64,000 bases of DNA from Streptomyces omiyaensis (GCF_014650895.1 NZ_BMVV01000019.1:79970-143969), one strand, 5' to 3'; positions 8,477 to 16,396 are shown, counted from the first letter of the stretch. Numbers and translations are program-made. Notes: generated by a model from the sequence alone, not told the origin.

Positions 8477-8507
8477 TTGCGATCCGCCCACCCCCTCCGT
8501 GTACGCT
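8477..8507 (+). promoter_or_regulatory. Possible promoter for tRNA-Val
   Basis: TTGCGA (8477-8482) and TACGCT (8502-8507) are spaced by 19 nt and end 14 nt before the mature tRNA. This is a plausible sigma-HrdB-type promoter with longer than ideal spacing. Confidence 0.4.
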
Positions 8508-8521
8508 GTTGCCTCCCCCAG

Positions 8522-8596
8522 GGGTGCGTAGCTCAGGGGTAGAGCGCTGCTCTTACAAAGCAGATGTCGGCGGTTCGAAACCGTCCGCGCCCACCA
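8522..8596 (+). tRNA. tRNA-Val (anticodon UAC)
   Basis: The full cloverleaf can be folded by eye: acceptor GGGTGCG pairs with CGCGCCC (one G-U), D arm GCTC/GAGC, anticodon stem CTGCT/AGCAG around loop CTTACAA (anticodon TAC, reading GUA), and T arm GGCGG/CCGTC with loop TTCGAAA. The discriminator A and a genome-encoded CCA end at 8596. A factor-independent terminator follows 15 nt downstream. Confidence 0.97.
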
Positions 8597-8611
8597 GCAG
8601 GAAGCACGACG

Positions 8612-8652
8612 AAGGCCCAGGTCACCGGTAGCGAACCGGGAGCCTGGGCCTT
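8612..8652 (+). terminator. Terminator after tRNA-Val
   Basis: AAGGCCCAGG (8612-8621) and CCTGGGCCTT (8643-8652) form a perfect 10-bp stem around a 21-nt loop, followed by gttcgttc. Confidence 0.8.
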
Positions 8653-8659
8653 GTTCGTT

Positions 8660-9236
8660 CCCCGGGGCGGGGAGGCGGGGAAGAGGCGTCGTGGCACGTA
8701 CCTGCCAGATACATCGCCGGTCGAAGGACCGCTCCTCTTGGTCGAGCATCCGATGAACCCGGATACGCCCGTGAAGCAGTCCTCCAAGATCCCGACCGCG
8801 CTGGAACAGGGCCTGGCCTGCCCCGCAGATCAGCGACTACCTCCTCTGGAGCTCCGTCCCTCCGAGAAGGTCATCGACCGAGCCGCGCCGTGCAGCCCCA
8901 TCGCCCTTCGAGGCCGGCGCGGTAAGAGTTTCCCTACTTCATTCAAGGCACCCGCCGCGCACGGCGCGGCGCGCGCGGCCCGGCGCCCGGGCCTGCGCTC
9001 CTGTCTCCGCCCCGCTCCAGCCCGACCGCCGGCCGCACGCCTGACAGCTCGGGTTGATGGGGGGGAACCCTCTGTAGCTGGGGCAGTTGGCTTCACGGCT
9101 TTGGGCAGTCATTTTGGGGCGAGCCTCTAGGATCATGGACTTCACGTCGTGATCGTGCCCGCTGTGCTGTGCGAGATCGCTTACGGGATCCCTGCCAACC
9201 GATGACAGGGGTGCGGTCAATTGGGGAGGGGTGAGG
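8660..9236. other. Gene-poor stretch downstream of tRNA-Val
   Basis: About 580 bp with somewhat lower and more variable GC than its neighbours, and open frames lacking normal third-position bias. I see no convincing gene and no direct repeat of the tRNA 3' end. It could be decayed mobile or integrase-derived DNA next to a tRNA, but nothing in it proves that. The last ~70 bp must contain the promoter and the GGAGG of the gene starting at 9237. Confidence 0.4.
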
Positions 9237-9755
9237 GTGGCGGGTGATCTCCAGTTCAGCTGGGAACTGAGCGGTTCGGGATGGGTTTCATACCGGATTG
9301 CCGACGGGGTTTCGGAGCATGAGACCCACATCGGCTATTGCACGGACGCGCTTGCCGACCTGCTGTACGCCATGGCGGGGCTCTACGGGGAATCGTCCGG
9401 TGAGCGCTTCTCGTTCGACCGCGAGCCCATGGAGACGAGGTGGCTGCTCCGGCGACAGGGGGCGGACGTGGCCATCGACATTTTCGAGTTCCCGGACGGG
9501 GCAACGAGCTGGGGCTCGCCCGACGAGACGGGCGGCACCCTTCTCTGGAGCTCCACCCAGCCCCGCAGCGTGCTGTGCCACGCGGTGAAGGAAGCGGCCG
9601 AGGCCGTACTGCGGGAGCACGGTGAGGACGGGTACCAGGAGAAGTGGATGCTGCACCCGTTTCCCATGGCCGCCTTGCAGGACCTGCGGCGCTTGCACCG
9701 ACGAAACGACGACTGCCGGCACGAGCGGTGCCGGACCGGTCCCGAGGGCTGGTGA
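9237..9755 (+). CDS. Hypothetical protein (DUF-type, actinobacterial)
   Basis: 172 residues. GTG 9237 is preferred to GTG 9231 because GGAGG (9225-9229) is 7 nt upstream of it. Soluble, acidic, with alternating beta-like segments (FSWELSGSGWVSYRIADGV, MAGLYGESSG, ADVAIDIFEFPDGA) and a C-terminal helix/His-rich tail. No catalytic motif or transmembrane segment is seen, and I do not recognise the family. A small gene follows 10 bp downstream, so the two are likely co-transcribed. Confidence 0.7.
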   Translation: MAGDLQFSWELSGSGWVSYRIADGVSEHETHIGYCTDALADLLYAMAGLYGESSGERFSFDREPMETRWLLRRQGADVAIDIFEFPDGATSWGSPDETGGTLLWSSTQPRSVLCHAVKEAAEAVLREHGEDGYQEKWMLHPFPMAALQDLRRLHRRNDDCRHERCRTGPEGW

Positions 9756-9765
9756 CGGCGGCGGT

Positions 9766-9969
9766 ATGCGCGATGAGCGGCTCGACGAGCCGCTGTCGGA
9801 CGAGGAGCTGGAGCTGTTCGTCCCGTACCCGCACCGGTTCGCCCACCACGACGTGGAGGAAGGGTCCGTCGGCCTGGTCCTGGAGCGTAGCGGCGAAGAA
9901 GAGTGGCCGGGTTCCTTGAGGTTGTCGTGGGAGTGGACATCCGGAACGGACGTCCATGACGGCGGATGA
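9766..9969 (+). CDS. Small hypothetical acidic protein
   Basis: 67 residues from ATG 9766, 10 bp after the previous stop. The sequence MRDERLDEPLSDEELELF is strongly acidic, with Trp-rich beta segments later (WPGSLRLSWEW). It has no known motif. Co-directional position suggests partnership with the 172-residue gene. The ribosome site is weak, so it may rely on coupling. Confidence 0.5.
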   Translation: MRDERLDEPLSDEELELFVPYPHRFAHHDVEEGSVGLVLERSGEEEWPGSLRLSWEWTSGTDVHDGG

Positions 9970-10125
9970 TGGCTGCCCTGCGTGATCGCCATGGCAGGGG
10001 AGTCGGCGATCCGACTGCCACGGGGGCCGTACGGGAAGGTCTGCGTCCTGTTCCCGCCCGGCTGCCGACCGCGGTGTGCGGCAGCTCGGGGTGAGGAGTC
10101 ACTCACCATGATGCTGACGGGTCGG

Positions 10126-11532
10126 TCATCTTCTCTTGAATTCGACGGGGCCCGCGTTCATCTCGATGGTGCCGTCCGGATGGAGCACCGGGCGGCGTTC
10201 GGTCATGCGGGCGCTGTAGGCCTCGATGTGGTGGATCGTCGCTCCGTCGGCCGTGGTGAAGTCGACGAGGGCGATGGCCACCCAGTAGCGGGTCCTGGTG
10301 TTCTCGAAGAGCGGGACGGTGACGGTGGAGCCGCGCCCGTCCGTGATGACGACCTTCGCGCCGAAGCTGCGGAAGGAGCCGATGCCGTTGCTGACGGCGG
10401 AGTAGGCGCAGAGGAGGACGTAGCCCTGTTCGTCGGGACGCACGATGCGGAGCGACTCGCGCCCCGGAATGCGCGAATCGCCGTCGAGGCGAATGTAGGG
10501 GCGGCTCTTCACGGAGCCGAGGCGCTTGTAGTAGACGACGTCCGCGCCCTTGCCCTTCTTCGCCGTCCCCGGGGTGGCCGGGGCCGCAGCGGTTCCGGGG
10601 CGCAGCGGTTCACCCTGTGCCACGTACCTGGATCCGGCGAGGGTGCCGGGCGCGTTCGTTCCCCGCAGGGCTTGTGACGCGGGCACGAACAAGGCGTACA
10701 GATCGAGGTCGGCGCCCTGTCTGCGGCGCCGGTCGCTTCCGCCGTCCCATTCCAGGGAGGCGGTGACCACCAGCTCGCGGTCCTTCTTGTCCAGGCCCAT
10801 GGAGACCCGGCCGCCCTTGTCGAGGCTGATCCTGCCGAGTGGAGGCTTGCGCAGGCTCATCGGGCTCATCGGGCTCCCGGCGGTGGTGGCCGGTGCGACC
10901 GGTGCGACCGGTGCGACCGGTGCGGCCGGCTCGGGGAGTGCCGTCGTCGTCGCGGTATCGCGCGTGGATCCGCTTTCTCCCGTGCCGGGCCGGTCCACCG
11001 CGGAGGGTTCCCGCGGCTCCTCCACCTGGATCCCGAAGTCGGTGGCGAGGCCGGCCAGGCCGTCGGAGTAGCCCTGCCCGATGGCGCGGAGCTTCCATGC
11101 CGGGCCCCTGCGGTACAGCTCCATCAAGAGCACGGCGCGTTCACCGTCGGTGAGGGCGGGCGGACGGAAGAGGACCGGATCGGCACCCTGCTGAACGGCG
11201 CTCACCCGTACCTCTCCGACGTCGCGGAACGTACGGGTCGCATCGTCGGGGTCGCAACTGCCGACGAGGACGACCCGGTCGACGTCCGCGGGAAGCGCGG
11301 AGGGGTCCACCTCGATGCGCTCGGGAATCCCGGCGTCCGCGGCGAGGTGCCGGACTGCACCGGCCTCGGCGGAGGGCTGGTTGTAGAAGACCAGGTCGTC
11401 GTCGGACCTGACCTTTCCTTCCGCGGTGACCAGCAGCGCGCTGAGGTCGACCTGGTCGCCCACCGCGCGCAGCTCGGCTGTCACGCGGCCCGATCCCACT
11501 TCCGTGTTCTCGCCCTTGCGGAGCTCTGTCAC
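10126..11532 (-). CDS. Tandem TerD-domain protein
   Basis: 468 residues from GTG 11532, which has GGAGGT 7 nt upstream; ATG 11652 is less likely. The first TerD domain (~1-190) has the same landmarks as the TerD gene at 703-1599: DDDLVFYNQPSAEAG, LMELYRRGPAWKLRAIGQGY and ATDFGI. After a Pro/Ala linker rich in APVAPVAP repeats and MSPMSLRK, a second TerD-like domain (~260-468) contains GLDKKDRELVVTASLEW, ADLDLYALF, YIRLDGDSR and LLCAYSAVSNG. Such fused TerD/TerF-like proteins are proposed Ca2+-dependent scaffolds. It lies 4-5 kb from the main ter set and is transcribed alone. Confidence 0.88.
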   Translation of the reverse strand: MTELRKGENTEVGSGRVTAELRAVGDQVDLSALLVTAEGKVRSDDDLVFYNQPSAEAGAVRHLAADAGIPERIEVDPSALPADVDRVVLVGSCDPDDATRTFRDVGEVRVSAVQQGADPVLFRPPALTDGERAVLLMELYRRGPAWKLRAIGQGYSDGLAGLATDFGIQVEEPREPSAVDRPGTGESGSTRDTATTTALPEPAAPVAPVAPVAPATTAGSPMSPMSLRKPPLGRISLDKGGRVSMGLDKKDRELVVTASLEWDGGSDRRRRQGADLDLYALFVPASQALRGTNAPGTLAGSRYVAQGEPLRPGTAAAPATPGTAKKGKGADVVYYKRLGSVKSRPYIRLDGDSRIPGRESLRIVRPDEQGYVLLCAYSAVSNGIGSFRSFGAKVVITDGRGSTVTVPLFENTRTRYWVAIALVDFTTADGATIHHIEAYSARMTERRPVLHPDGTIEMNAGPVEFKRR

Positions 11533-11677
11533 GCCGTCCACCTCCGCAGAATCTCCCCGTCCGCTTCCTGTCACCCTGCCACACCTGGTTCGGAAGGGAA
11601 GGGGTCTCACCCGGAGTCCCCTCGGCGGCGTTTCTGCGGATTTCTGCGGCATCCGGTGAGCCGGAGCCCGTGGGCCT

Positions 11678-11905
11678 TCAGGCTTCCGGGTGGTGCTGGA
11701 GCGTGGAGTCCAGGTCGGCCCGGAGGAGGGCGGCCGCGTGGAGGGCCTCTTCCAGGTCGCCGGCGGCGCACGGGGCGGCCGGCTCGGCCGCGTCCGCCCG
11801 GCGGATGCCGAGGGTGTCGCCCTGGATCAGGACTCCGGGGTGCGTGCGGCCCGGCAGGCGCAGGACGGCGTCGTTGCCGCCGTCCGCGAGCGGCTCGACT
11901 TCCAC
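11678..11905 (-). CDS. Small DUF6959-like hypothetical protein
   Basis: 75 residues from GTG 11905, preceded by AAGGGA at 5 nt. The sequence MEVEPLADGGNDAVLRLPGR, then HPGVLIQGDTLGIRRADAAE and a C-terminal amphipathic helix (EEALHAAALLRADLD), resembles the small DUF6959-type proteins of streptomycetes as I remember them. The function is unknown. It has no membrane segment. Confidence 0.65.
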   Translation of the reverse strand: MEVEPLADGGNDAVLRLPGRTHPGVLIQGDTLGIRRADAAEPAAPCAAGDLEEALHAAALLRADLDSTLQHHPEA

Positions 11906-12079
11906 TTGTTCCCTTTGATCCTCGTCACAGTTCCGGGAGCTGACATCCGTGGCCGATCGGTGTATGCGGTGGTCGGAGGCGGTGTGGTGGAGGTGAAGGA
12001 CCTTCGGAGACCGGAGCGAGGTGTCCTCGGCGGGTTTACTCGGTCGAGGGTGTCGGTGGGGGCGTCTAGGGTTGGTGTC

Positions 12080-12253
12080 ATGTCCGAGCAGCTTCGCGCC
12101 GAGAACCGTACCGTCGACCCCGCCGTCATCAACTGCCGCATTCGTGCCCTGTGGGCGAGCGGTGAGCTGACGGTCGAGGGCCGCGCGGAGTACGGGCGGC
12201 TGCTCGTCGCGTGGGAAGAGGCCGTCCGGGGCGAGCAGCAGCTCGCCGCCTAG
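12080..12253 (+). CDS. Small conserved hypothetical protein, probably leaderless mRNA
   Basis: 57 residues (MSEQLRAENRTVDPAVINCR...), helical and charged, with normal codon bias. No Shine-Dalgarno precedes ATG 12080. Instead TAGGGT (12067-12072) sits 7 nt upstream, the spacing expected of a -10 box for a leaderless transcript, which is common in Streptomyces. The function is unknown. Confidence 0.6.
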   Translation: MSEQLRAENRTVDPAVINCRIRALWASGELTVEGRAEYGRLLVAWEEAVRGEQQLAA

Positions 12254-12327
12254 GGACCGGCAGAGGCCGGGGGAGAGGCGGAGACCGCCAGAGGCGGCAG
12301 GGGCCGACGCCGAGCGGGCGGGTTTCG

Positions 12328-12358
12328 TTGCCCGTTGCCCGTTGCCCGTTGCCCGTTG
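12328..12358 (+). repeat. Tandem heptamer GTTGCCC
   Basis: About four to five consecutive copies of a GTTGCCC heptamer in the intergenic spacer between the 57-residue gene and a secreted small protein. Simple-sequence DNA. Confidence 0.8.
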
Positions 12359-12442
12359 GCCGGCGCCCATTGCCCGGCGTGTGGTGCCCGGTGGGTGGTG
12401 GGGGCCGGCGGGGAGTCGCCGGCCCGGGGCGGACGTTCGCCG

Positions 12443-12631
12443 TTACTTGATCACTTCCACCTTCTTGTCGCCCGCCGACTTCGCGAGCGTCACCGGCTTG
12501 ACCGTGCCGGTCTCGCGGTCGCCGGCGTCGGTGGTCGCCGTGGCGGGGGCCGCGAGGACGGCGGCGAGGGCCGCCGCCGTGGTCGCGAGGAGGGCCAGGG
12601 CGAGGCGGGTGCGGGTGATCGACGTCGTCAT
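12443..12631 (-). CDS. Small secreted protein
   Basis: 62 residues from ATG 12631 with AGGAG about 6 nt upstream. It has a classical signal peptide (Arg at 7, hydrophobic core LALALLATTAAALAAVLAAP, Ala-rich cleavage region near residue 32). The mature part is ~30 residues and Lys/Thr/Val-rich (KPVTLAKSAGDKKVEVIK). It could be a tiny cell-wall or extracellular peptide. I do not recognise it. Confidence 0.65.
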   Translation of the reverse strand: MTTSITRTRLALALLATTAAALAAVLAAPATATTDAGDRETGTVKPVTLAKSAGDKKVEVIK

Positions 12632-12744
12632 GACGGCTCCTGGGGAGGGGTGGTGGTGACGGGGCGAACGTATCGCGCGGGGGCCTGAGGGGGAACGGGA
12701 GCGCCGAGTTGACGTGCCCACTTCGGGGTCGGTGTACTTCGGGC

Positions 12745-13284
12745 ATGGTGGACGTGGGGGACGCGCCCGAAGCCGGCGCCGGCGGTGGCGACATGACGGC
12801 GCAGGGGTATGTCGAGGGCCGTCTGGCGCAGTATCAGGAGTGGTACGACGTCAAGGCGACGCGGATGAAGGCCATGCACCTGCGGATGCGGACCGTGTCC
12901 GTCGTCGGCGGGGCGCTCGTGCCCGTGTTCGTGAACCTGGACGCGGGGTTCGCGCGGGTCACCGCCACCGTGCTGAGCGTGGTCGTCGTCGCCGCGGTGT
13001 CGCTGGAGAGCGTGTACCGGTACCGGGAGCAGTGGAAGAACTACCGGTCCACGGAGCAGCTGCTCGGGCACGAGCGGGTGTACTTCGAGGCCCGGGTCGG
13101 GCCCTACCGGGAGCTGTCGAAGCGGGAGGCGTTCACGCTGCTCGTCGCCCGGGTCGAGAGGGCCATCGCCAACGAGAACGCCGCCACGCTGAACGTGATG
13201 ACGCTCGGCGGGCAGGTCGGCGCCGATCTGCAGGGGTCCGGGCAGCAGGCCAAGGGCGAGGTGCCGGCCGCGCGCGAGGGGTGA
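12745..13284 (+). CDS. DUF4231 domain membrane protein
   Basis: 179 residues from ATG 12745. It has the DUF4231 layout: an N-terminal helix with EGRLAQYQEWYDVKATRMK, two adjacent transmembrane helices (~residues 50-90, VVGGALVPVFVNL and VLSVVVVAAVSLESVY), then YREQWKNYRSTEQLLGHERVYF and a C-terminal helix with FTLLVARVERAIANENA. DUF4231 proteins often accompany nucleotide-signalling or TIR-type effector genes, but no such partner is visible here. It converges on the GntR gene with 5 bp between the stops. Confidence 0.85.
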   Translation: MVDVGDAPEAGAGGGDMTAQGYVEGRLAQYQEWYDVKATRMKAMHLRMRTVSVVGGALVPVFVNLDAGFARVTATVLSVVVVAAVSLESVYRYREQWKNYRSTEQLLGHERVYFEARVGPYRELSKREAFTLLVARVERAIANENAATLNVMTLGGQVGADLQGSGQQAKGEVPAAREG

Positions 13285-13289
13285 GCGTC

Positions 13290-14048
13290 CTACGCGTCGA
13301 AGTCGTACTCCAGGATGTAGGACGACGCGTCCAGGGTCATCTCGTTGAGCTCGACCGGCCTGCCCGGTTCCGTGAACGCCGTGCGGCCGATGAGGACCAC
13401 CGGGGTGCCCGGGGGCAGCGTGAGGCGGTCGGACTCGTCCGCGGTCGGCATCCGGCAGCGGATCTCCTCGCGGAAGTGGACCGGCCGGTGGCCCAGGTCG
13501 GAGAGGCGGGCGTAGGTGCCGCCGGGGCCCGTGTCGGCGCGGACGATCGGGGTGCCGCGCACCAGCTCGGCGGAGAGGTACGAGACCGAGAGCAGCACCG
13601 GCTTGTCGTCGAGGACGAAGCGGCGGCTGCGGACGCAGACGGGGTCGTGCGGCGCCAGGTTCAGCGCGCCCGCCACCCGGGTGCCCGCCTCCTCCTCCGA
13701 CACCACGATCTGGTCCACCACCAGCGTCCGGTTCTCCACCTCCGACGCCCAGACCGAGCGCCCGCCGCCCCAGCCCTCGCCGGCCAGGCGCGGGATGCCG
13801 CGGCGACGCAGCGGACGGAAGGCGCGGACGAAGACGCCGGCGCCCTTGCGGGCCTCCGTCAGGCCCTCGCCGCGGAGCACCGCGAGGGCCTGACGGGCGG
13901 TCATCCGGGCCACCTCGTAGGTGGACATGAGGTCGTTCTCGCCGGGGAGCCGGTCGCCCGGCGCGAAGGCGCCGGACTGGATCGCGGTTCTCAACTCATC
14001 TGCGATGCGCTGGTACTTGGGCCGACGAGTGCCGTCCTGGTCAGTCAC
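13290..14048 (-). CDS. GntR-family transcriptional regulator (UTRA/HutC type)
   Basis: 252 residues from GTG 14048. Residues ~8-75 form the GntR winged helix (PKYQRIADELRTAIQSGAF, GDRLPGENDLMSTYEVARMTARQALAVL). Residues ~95-252 are a UTRA ligand domain (DPVCVRSRRFVLDDKPVLLSVSY, FREEIRCRMPTADESDRL, PVVLIGRTAF). UTRA domains bind small sugars, amino sugars or related effectors. Palindromes at 14106-14117 and 14153-14164 lie in the divergent spacer and are candidate operators. The regulated gene is probably itself and/or the small gene at 14239. Confidence 0.92.
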   Translation of the reverse strand: MTDQDGTRRPKYQRIADELRTAIQSGAFAPGDRLPGENDLMSTYEVARMTARQALAVLRGEGLTEARKGAGVFVRAFRPLRRRGIPRLAGEGWGGGRSVWASEVENRTLVVDQIVVSEEEAGTRVAGALNLAPHDPVCVRSRRFVLDDKPVLLSVSYLSAELVRGTPIVRADTGPGGTYARLSDLGHRPVHFREEIRCRMPTADESDRLTLPPGTPVVLIGRTAFTEPGRPVELNEMTLDASSYILEYDFDA

Positions 14049-14105
14049 GGATGGACCACTCCCTTCGTCTGCGGGACACCCTAAGGGGCTCCCCGCGGCC
14101 AGGGT

Positions 14106-14117
14106 GCACACGTGTGC
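14106..14117. promoter_or_regulatory. Palindrome GCACACGTGTGC upstream of GntR gene
   Basis: Perfect 12-bp palindrome about 58 bp upstream of the GntR start. It is a possible operator; no known consensus is claimed. Confidence 0.4.
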
Positions 14118-14152
14118 GCCGTCCTGCCCTGGTGATCCATCCATCGGGGGAC

Positions 14153-14164
14153 ATCTCTAGAGAT
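14153..14164. promoter_or_regulatory. Palindrome ATCTCTAGAGAT between GntR and 73-aa gene
   Basis: Perfect 12-bp palindrome followed 4 nt later by TTGACA, a good -35 hexamer for the plus-strand gene at 14239. Position and symmetry fit a GntR-family operator that would repress the plus-strand transcript. Confidence 0.5.
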
Positions 14165-14238
14165 ACGTTGACAGGGCGGAGTGTCCGCGTTTCCCTTGGT
14201 GTCCCCACGCAGGATTCGGGACGGGACGGAGGGGTTGC

Positions 14239-14460
14239 GTGCAGCCGGTGCCCGAGGTCGGCGACCTCGTCCGCGACACCGCCACGGGGCGGGTCGGCTT
14301 CTTCGTGCGGAGCGTCTCCGGACGTTTCCTGATCCGCGCCGTCCACGGCGGGGCCGAGTGGGAGGCCGAGCCCGGCGACGTCCAGCTCGCCACCCCCCTG
14401 CGCGAGCTCCGCGCCCGCGCCGCCGAGATCAACGCGCGCAGCCGGCGTGGCCTGAACTGA
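14239..14460 (+). CDS. Small conserved hypothetical protein (SH3-like beta barrel)
   Basis: 73 residues from GTG 14239 with GGAGG about 7 nt upstream. PEVGDLVRDTATGRVGFFV, GRFLIRAVHGGAEWEAEPGD and VQLATP suggest a small beta-barrel of the type annotated as hypothetical in most streptomycetes. It lies downstream of the GntR operator candidates. No catalytic residues are recognised. Confidence 0.7.
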   Translation: MQPVPEVGDLVRDTATGRVGFFVRSVSGRFLIRAVHGGAEWEAEPGDVQLATPLRELRARAAEINARSRRGLN

Positions 14461-14529
14461 ACCATGGCGGGGGCCGCGCCCCCGTCGGCACCCCCCTCCG
14501 TTGTCAGTGCTGCGCGTCACACTGGAGGC

Positions 14530-14793
14530 ATGTGCCGCAGCATCAAGACACTCCGCCCGCCCGTCCTGCCGCACGACGCGACCCAGGACGACATCCACGC
14601 CGCCGCGCTCCAGTACGTCCGCAAGGTCTCCGGCTTCCGCGCCCCCGCCGCGCACAACCGCGAGGTCTTCGACCGGGCCGTCGAGGAGGTCGCCGACGCC
14701 ACCGCCCGGCTCCTCGCCACCCTGGAGGTGAGGGGAGCGCACCCCCACCCCGTCAGGACGCCGGAGCCGGAGCCGCGCCCGGGCGTCGTATGA
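14530..14793 (+). CDS. DUF2277 protein
   Basis: 87 residues starting MCRSIKTLRPP, the diagnostic N terminus of DUF2277, followed by DDIHAAALQYVRKVSGFR and FDRAVEEVADATARLLA. The tail is Pro/Glu-rich. GGAGG is only 1 nt from the ATG, so initiation may not use it. The 3' end overlaps the convergent DedA gene by 41 bp. The function of the family is unknown; the conserved CRSIK and FR motifs suggest a small-molecule or metal site. Confidence 0.88.
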   Translation: MCRSIKTLRPPVLPHDATQDDIHAAALQYVRKVSGFRAPAAHNREVFDRAVEEVADATARLLATLEVRGAHPHPVRTPEPEPRPGVV

Positions 14794-15391
14794 GATAGCC
14801 CGCCAGACCGCCCGCCAGCAGCAGCGCCAGGGTCGAGACCCCCGCGCTGAACCAGGTCGCGCCCAGCCACGCGCCGCCCAGCCAGCCGAGGCCCACGCTG
14901 TACGAGGCCCAGACCACCGCGGCCAGGGCCGACCAGGGCAGGAACTCCTCGGGGCGCCGCCCCGCCGCGCCCGCGCCCAGCGAGACCACCGAGCGGCCCG
15001 CCGGGGCGAACCGGGCCAGCACCACGATGAGGCCGCCGCCCCGGGCCAGGGCGGTGCCGAGACGTTCCCGCGCCACGGTCAGGCGGCGGGAGCGGGCTAT
15101 CGCCCGGTCCAGACGCCGGCCGCCGCGCAGGGCCAGCCGGTACGCCAGGAAGTCGCCGAGCATGGAGGCGGCGGCCGCGGTGAGCAGCAGCGGCACCAGG
15201 GAGGGGACGTCCGCGGGCGCGGTGGCCGCGCCGAGCGAGGCGGAGGCGGCCGTGGCGGCGGAGATCACGAGGAAGCCGCTCGGCAGCACGGGCAGGAAGA
15301 CGTCGAGCAGGATCGACGTCGCCACCACCGGATAGATCCACGGGCCCGCGGTCAGCGACCTCAGCGAGCCCATGCTGTCGAGCAGATTCAC
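14753..15391 (-). CDS. DedA/VTT-family membrane protein
   Basis: 212 residues with four to five hydrophobic segments. A conserved loop FLAYRLALRGGRRLDRAIARSR after the third segment and FARFAPAGRSVVSLGAGAAG-like residues (ARFAPAGRSVVSLGAG) match the VTT (DedA/TMEM41/VMP1) domain. DedA proteins are implicated in lipid flipping and proton-motive-force homeostasis. It is single-gene, with 3' overlap of DUF2277 on the opposite strand. Confidence 0.88.
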   Translation of the reverse strand: MNLLDSMGSLRSLTAGPWIYPVVATSILLDVFLPVLPSGFLVISAATAASASLGAATAPADVPSLVPLLLTAAAASMLGDFLAYRLALRGGRRLDRAIARSRRLTVARERLGTALARGGGLIVVLARFAPAGRSVVSLGAGAAGRRPEEFLPWSALAAVVWASYSVGLGWLGGAWLGATWFSAGVSTLALLLAGGLAGYLIRRPGAAPAPAS

Positions 15392-15470
15392 AGGGGCAGA
15401 GCCTACGCGCCGGGGCGGGGAGCCCTGGCGGGCGGGTCGGTGGGTGGGCGGCGGGGAGCGGGAGGGAGGA

Positions 15471-15570
15471 GGGTGAGCGGGGAGGGGGAGAGTGAGCGGG
15501 GAGGGGGGAGAGTGAGCGGGGAGGGGGGAGAGTGAGCGGGGAGGGGGGAGTGTGAGCGGGAAAGGGGGAG
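15471..15570 (+). repeat. Five tandem copies of a 20-bp G-rich unit
   Basis: The unit AGTGAGCGGGGAGGGGGGAG is exact at 15491-15510, 15511-15530 and 15531-15550, with diverged copies at 15471 and 15551. Each unit carries G runs, so the array could adopt G-quadruplex structure. Likely a hypervariable tandem repeat. Confidence 0.95.
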
Positions 15571-15720
15571 GGGGGGAAGCGAGCTAGGGAGAGAGCGGGG
15601 AGCGGGGGAGCGGGCGCCCCCGCGCCTGGATCGCGCGGGGGCGGCCGTCGGCCGTGACGCCGGTGGCGCCGGCGACGCCGATGGCATCGGCGGTCGGGTG
15701 GGGCGGTGCCGTGAGCGGTG

Positions 15721-15820
15721 CGGCGCCTCGTACCGGGTGGAGCTGCGGCGCCTCGGGCCGGGCGGTGCCGTAGTGCTTCGTACCGGGTGGTGCCGTGGTG
15801 CCTCGGGCCGGGCGGTGCCG
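15721..15820 (+). repeat. Two tandem ~50-bp repeats
   Basis: TCGTACCGGGTGG occurs at 15728 and 15778, and CCTCGGGCCGGGCGGTGCCG at 15751 and 15801, a constant 50-bp offset. Non-coding. Confidence 0.8.
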
Positions 15821-15835
15821 GGGTGCCGGGGAGGG

Positions 15836-16306
15836 TCAGGCGGCGACCGGGGTGTTCTGCTTCTCCGTGCCCTGAGCGTCCTGGCCCGCCGGGGCGCCCT
15901 TCGCCCCGAACAGGGCGTCGAGCGCCAGGCCGCCCGGGCCTGTGAAGATGAGCAGGGCGAAGGCCCAGCAGAAGAGGGTGGCCGTCTCGCCGCCGTTCTG
16001 GAGCGGGAAGAGGGCTTCCGGCTGGTGGACCCGGAAGTACGCGTACGCCATCGAGCCCGAGGCTATGAAGGCAGCCCCGCGGGTGCCGAGGCCGACGAGG
16101 ACGAGGCCGCCGCAGACGAGCTGGATCAGCGCCGCGTACCAGCCGGGCCAGGTGCCGGCGGGGACGGTGCCGCCGCCCATCGCGCCACCGAGGACGCCGA
16201 AGAGCGAGGCCGCGCCGTGGCAGGTGAAGAGCAGGCCGACGACGATCCGGAACAGGCCGAGCGCGTACGGCTGCGCCCGATCGAGGCGGTGGGTCAGGGT
16301 GCTCAT
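15836..16306 (-). CDS. DoxX-family membrane protein
   Basis: 156 residues from ATG 16306. Four transmembrane helices with family landmarks: LGLFRIVVGLLFTCHGAASLFG, IQLVCGGLVLVGLGTRGAAF, GSMAYAYFRVHQPEALFPLQNGGE and ALLIFTGPGGLALD. DoxX proteins are associated with thiol/redox stress and quinone metabolism. A palindrome typical of MarR-type operators lies 94 bp upstream. Monocistronic. Confidence 0.92.
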   Translation of the reverse strand: MSTLTHRLDRAQPYALGLFRIVVGLLFTCHGAASLFGVLGGAMGGGTVPAGTWPGWYAALIQLVCGGLVLVGLGTRGAAFIASGSMAYAYFRVHQPEALFPLQNGGETATLFCWAFALLIFTGPGGLALDALFGAKGAPAGQDAQGTEKQNTPVAA

Positions 16307-16396
16307 GGTGGGGGGACTCCTTCGGCCGGCCCGCTCCGGGGGGAACGGGCGTGGGGGACTGGTACCGAACGGCCGCCAGGTTAGGCATCCCTGAGT

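Larger units (their letters stand above)
15392..15835. other. Gene-free repeat-rich spacer
   Basis: 444 bp between DedA and DoxX genes on the same strand. It holds a 20-bp G-rich tandem array (15471-15570) and two copies of a ~50-bp repeat (15721-15770 and 15771-15820, sharing TCGTACCGGGTGG and CCTCGGGCCGGGCGGTGCCG). Open frames here translate to low-complexity peptides and are not credible genes. Confidence 0.7.

Noticed and set aside
8564..9130. 188-residue plus-strand open frame starting inside tRNA-Val
   Set aside because: It starts within the tRNA, has no Shine-Dalgarno and has poor codon bias.
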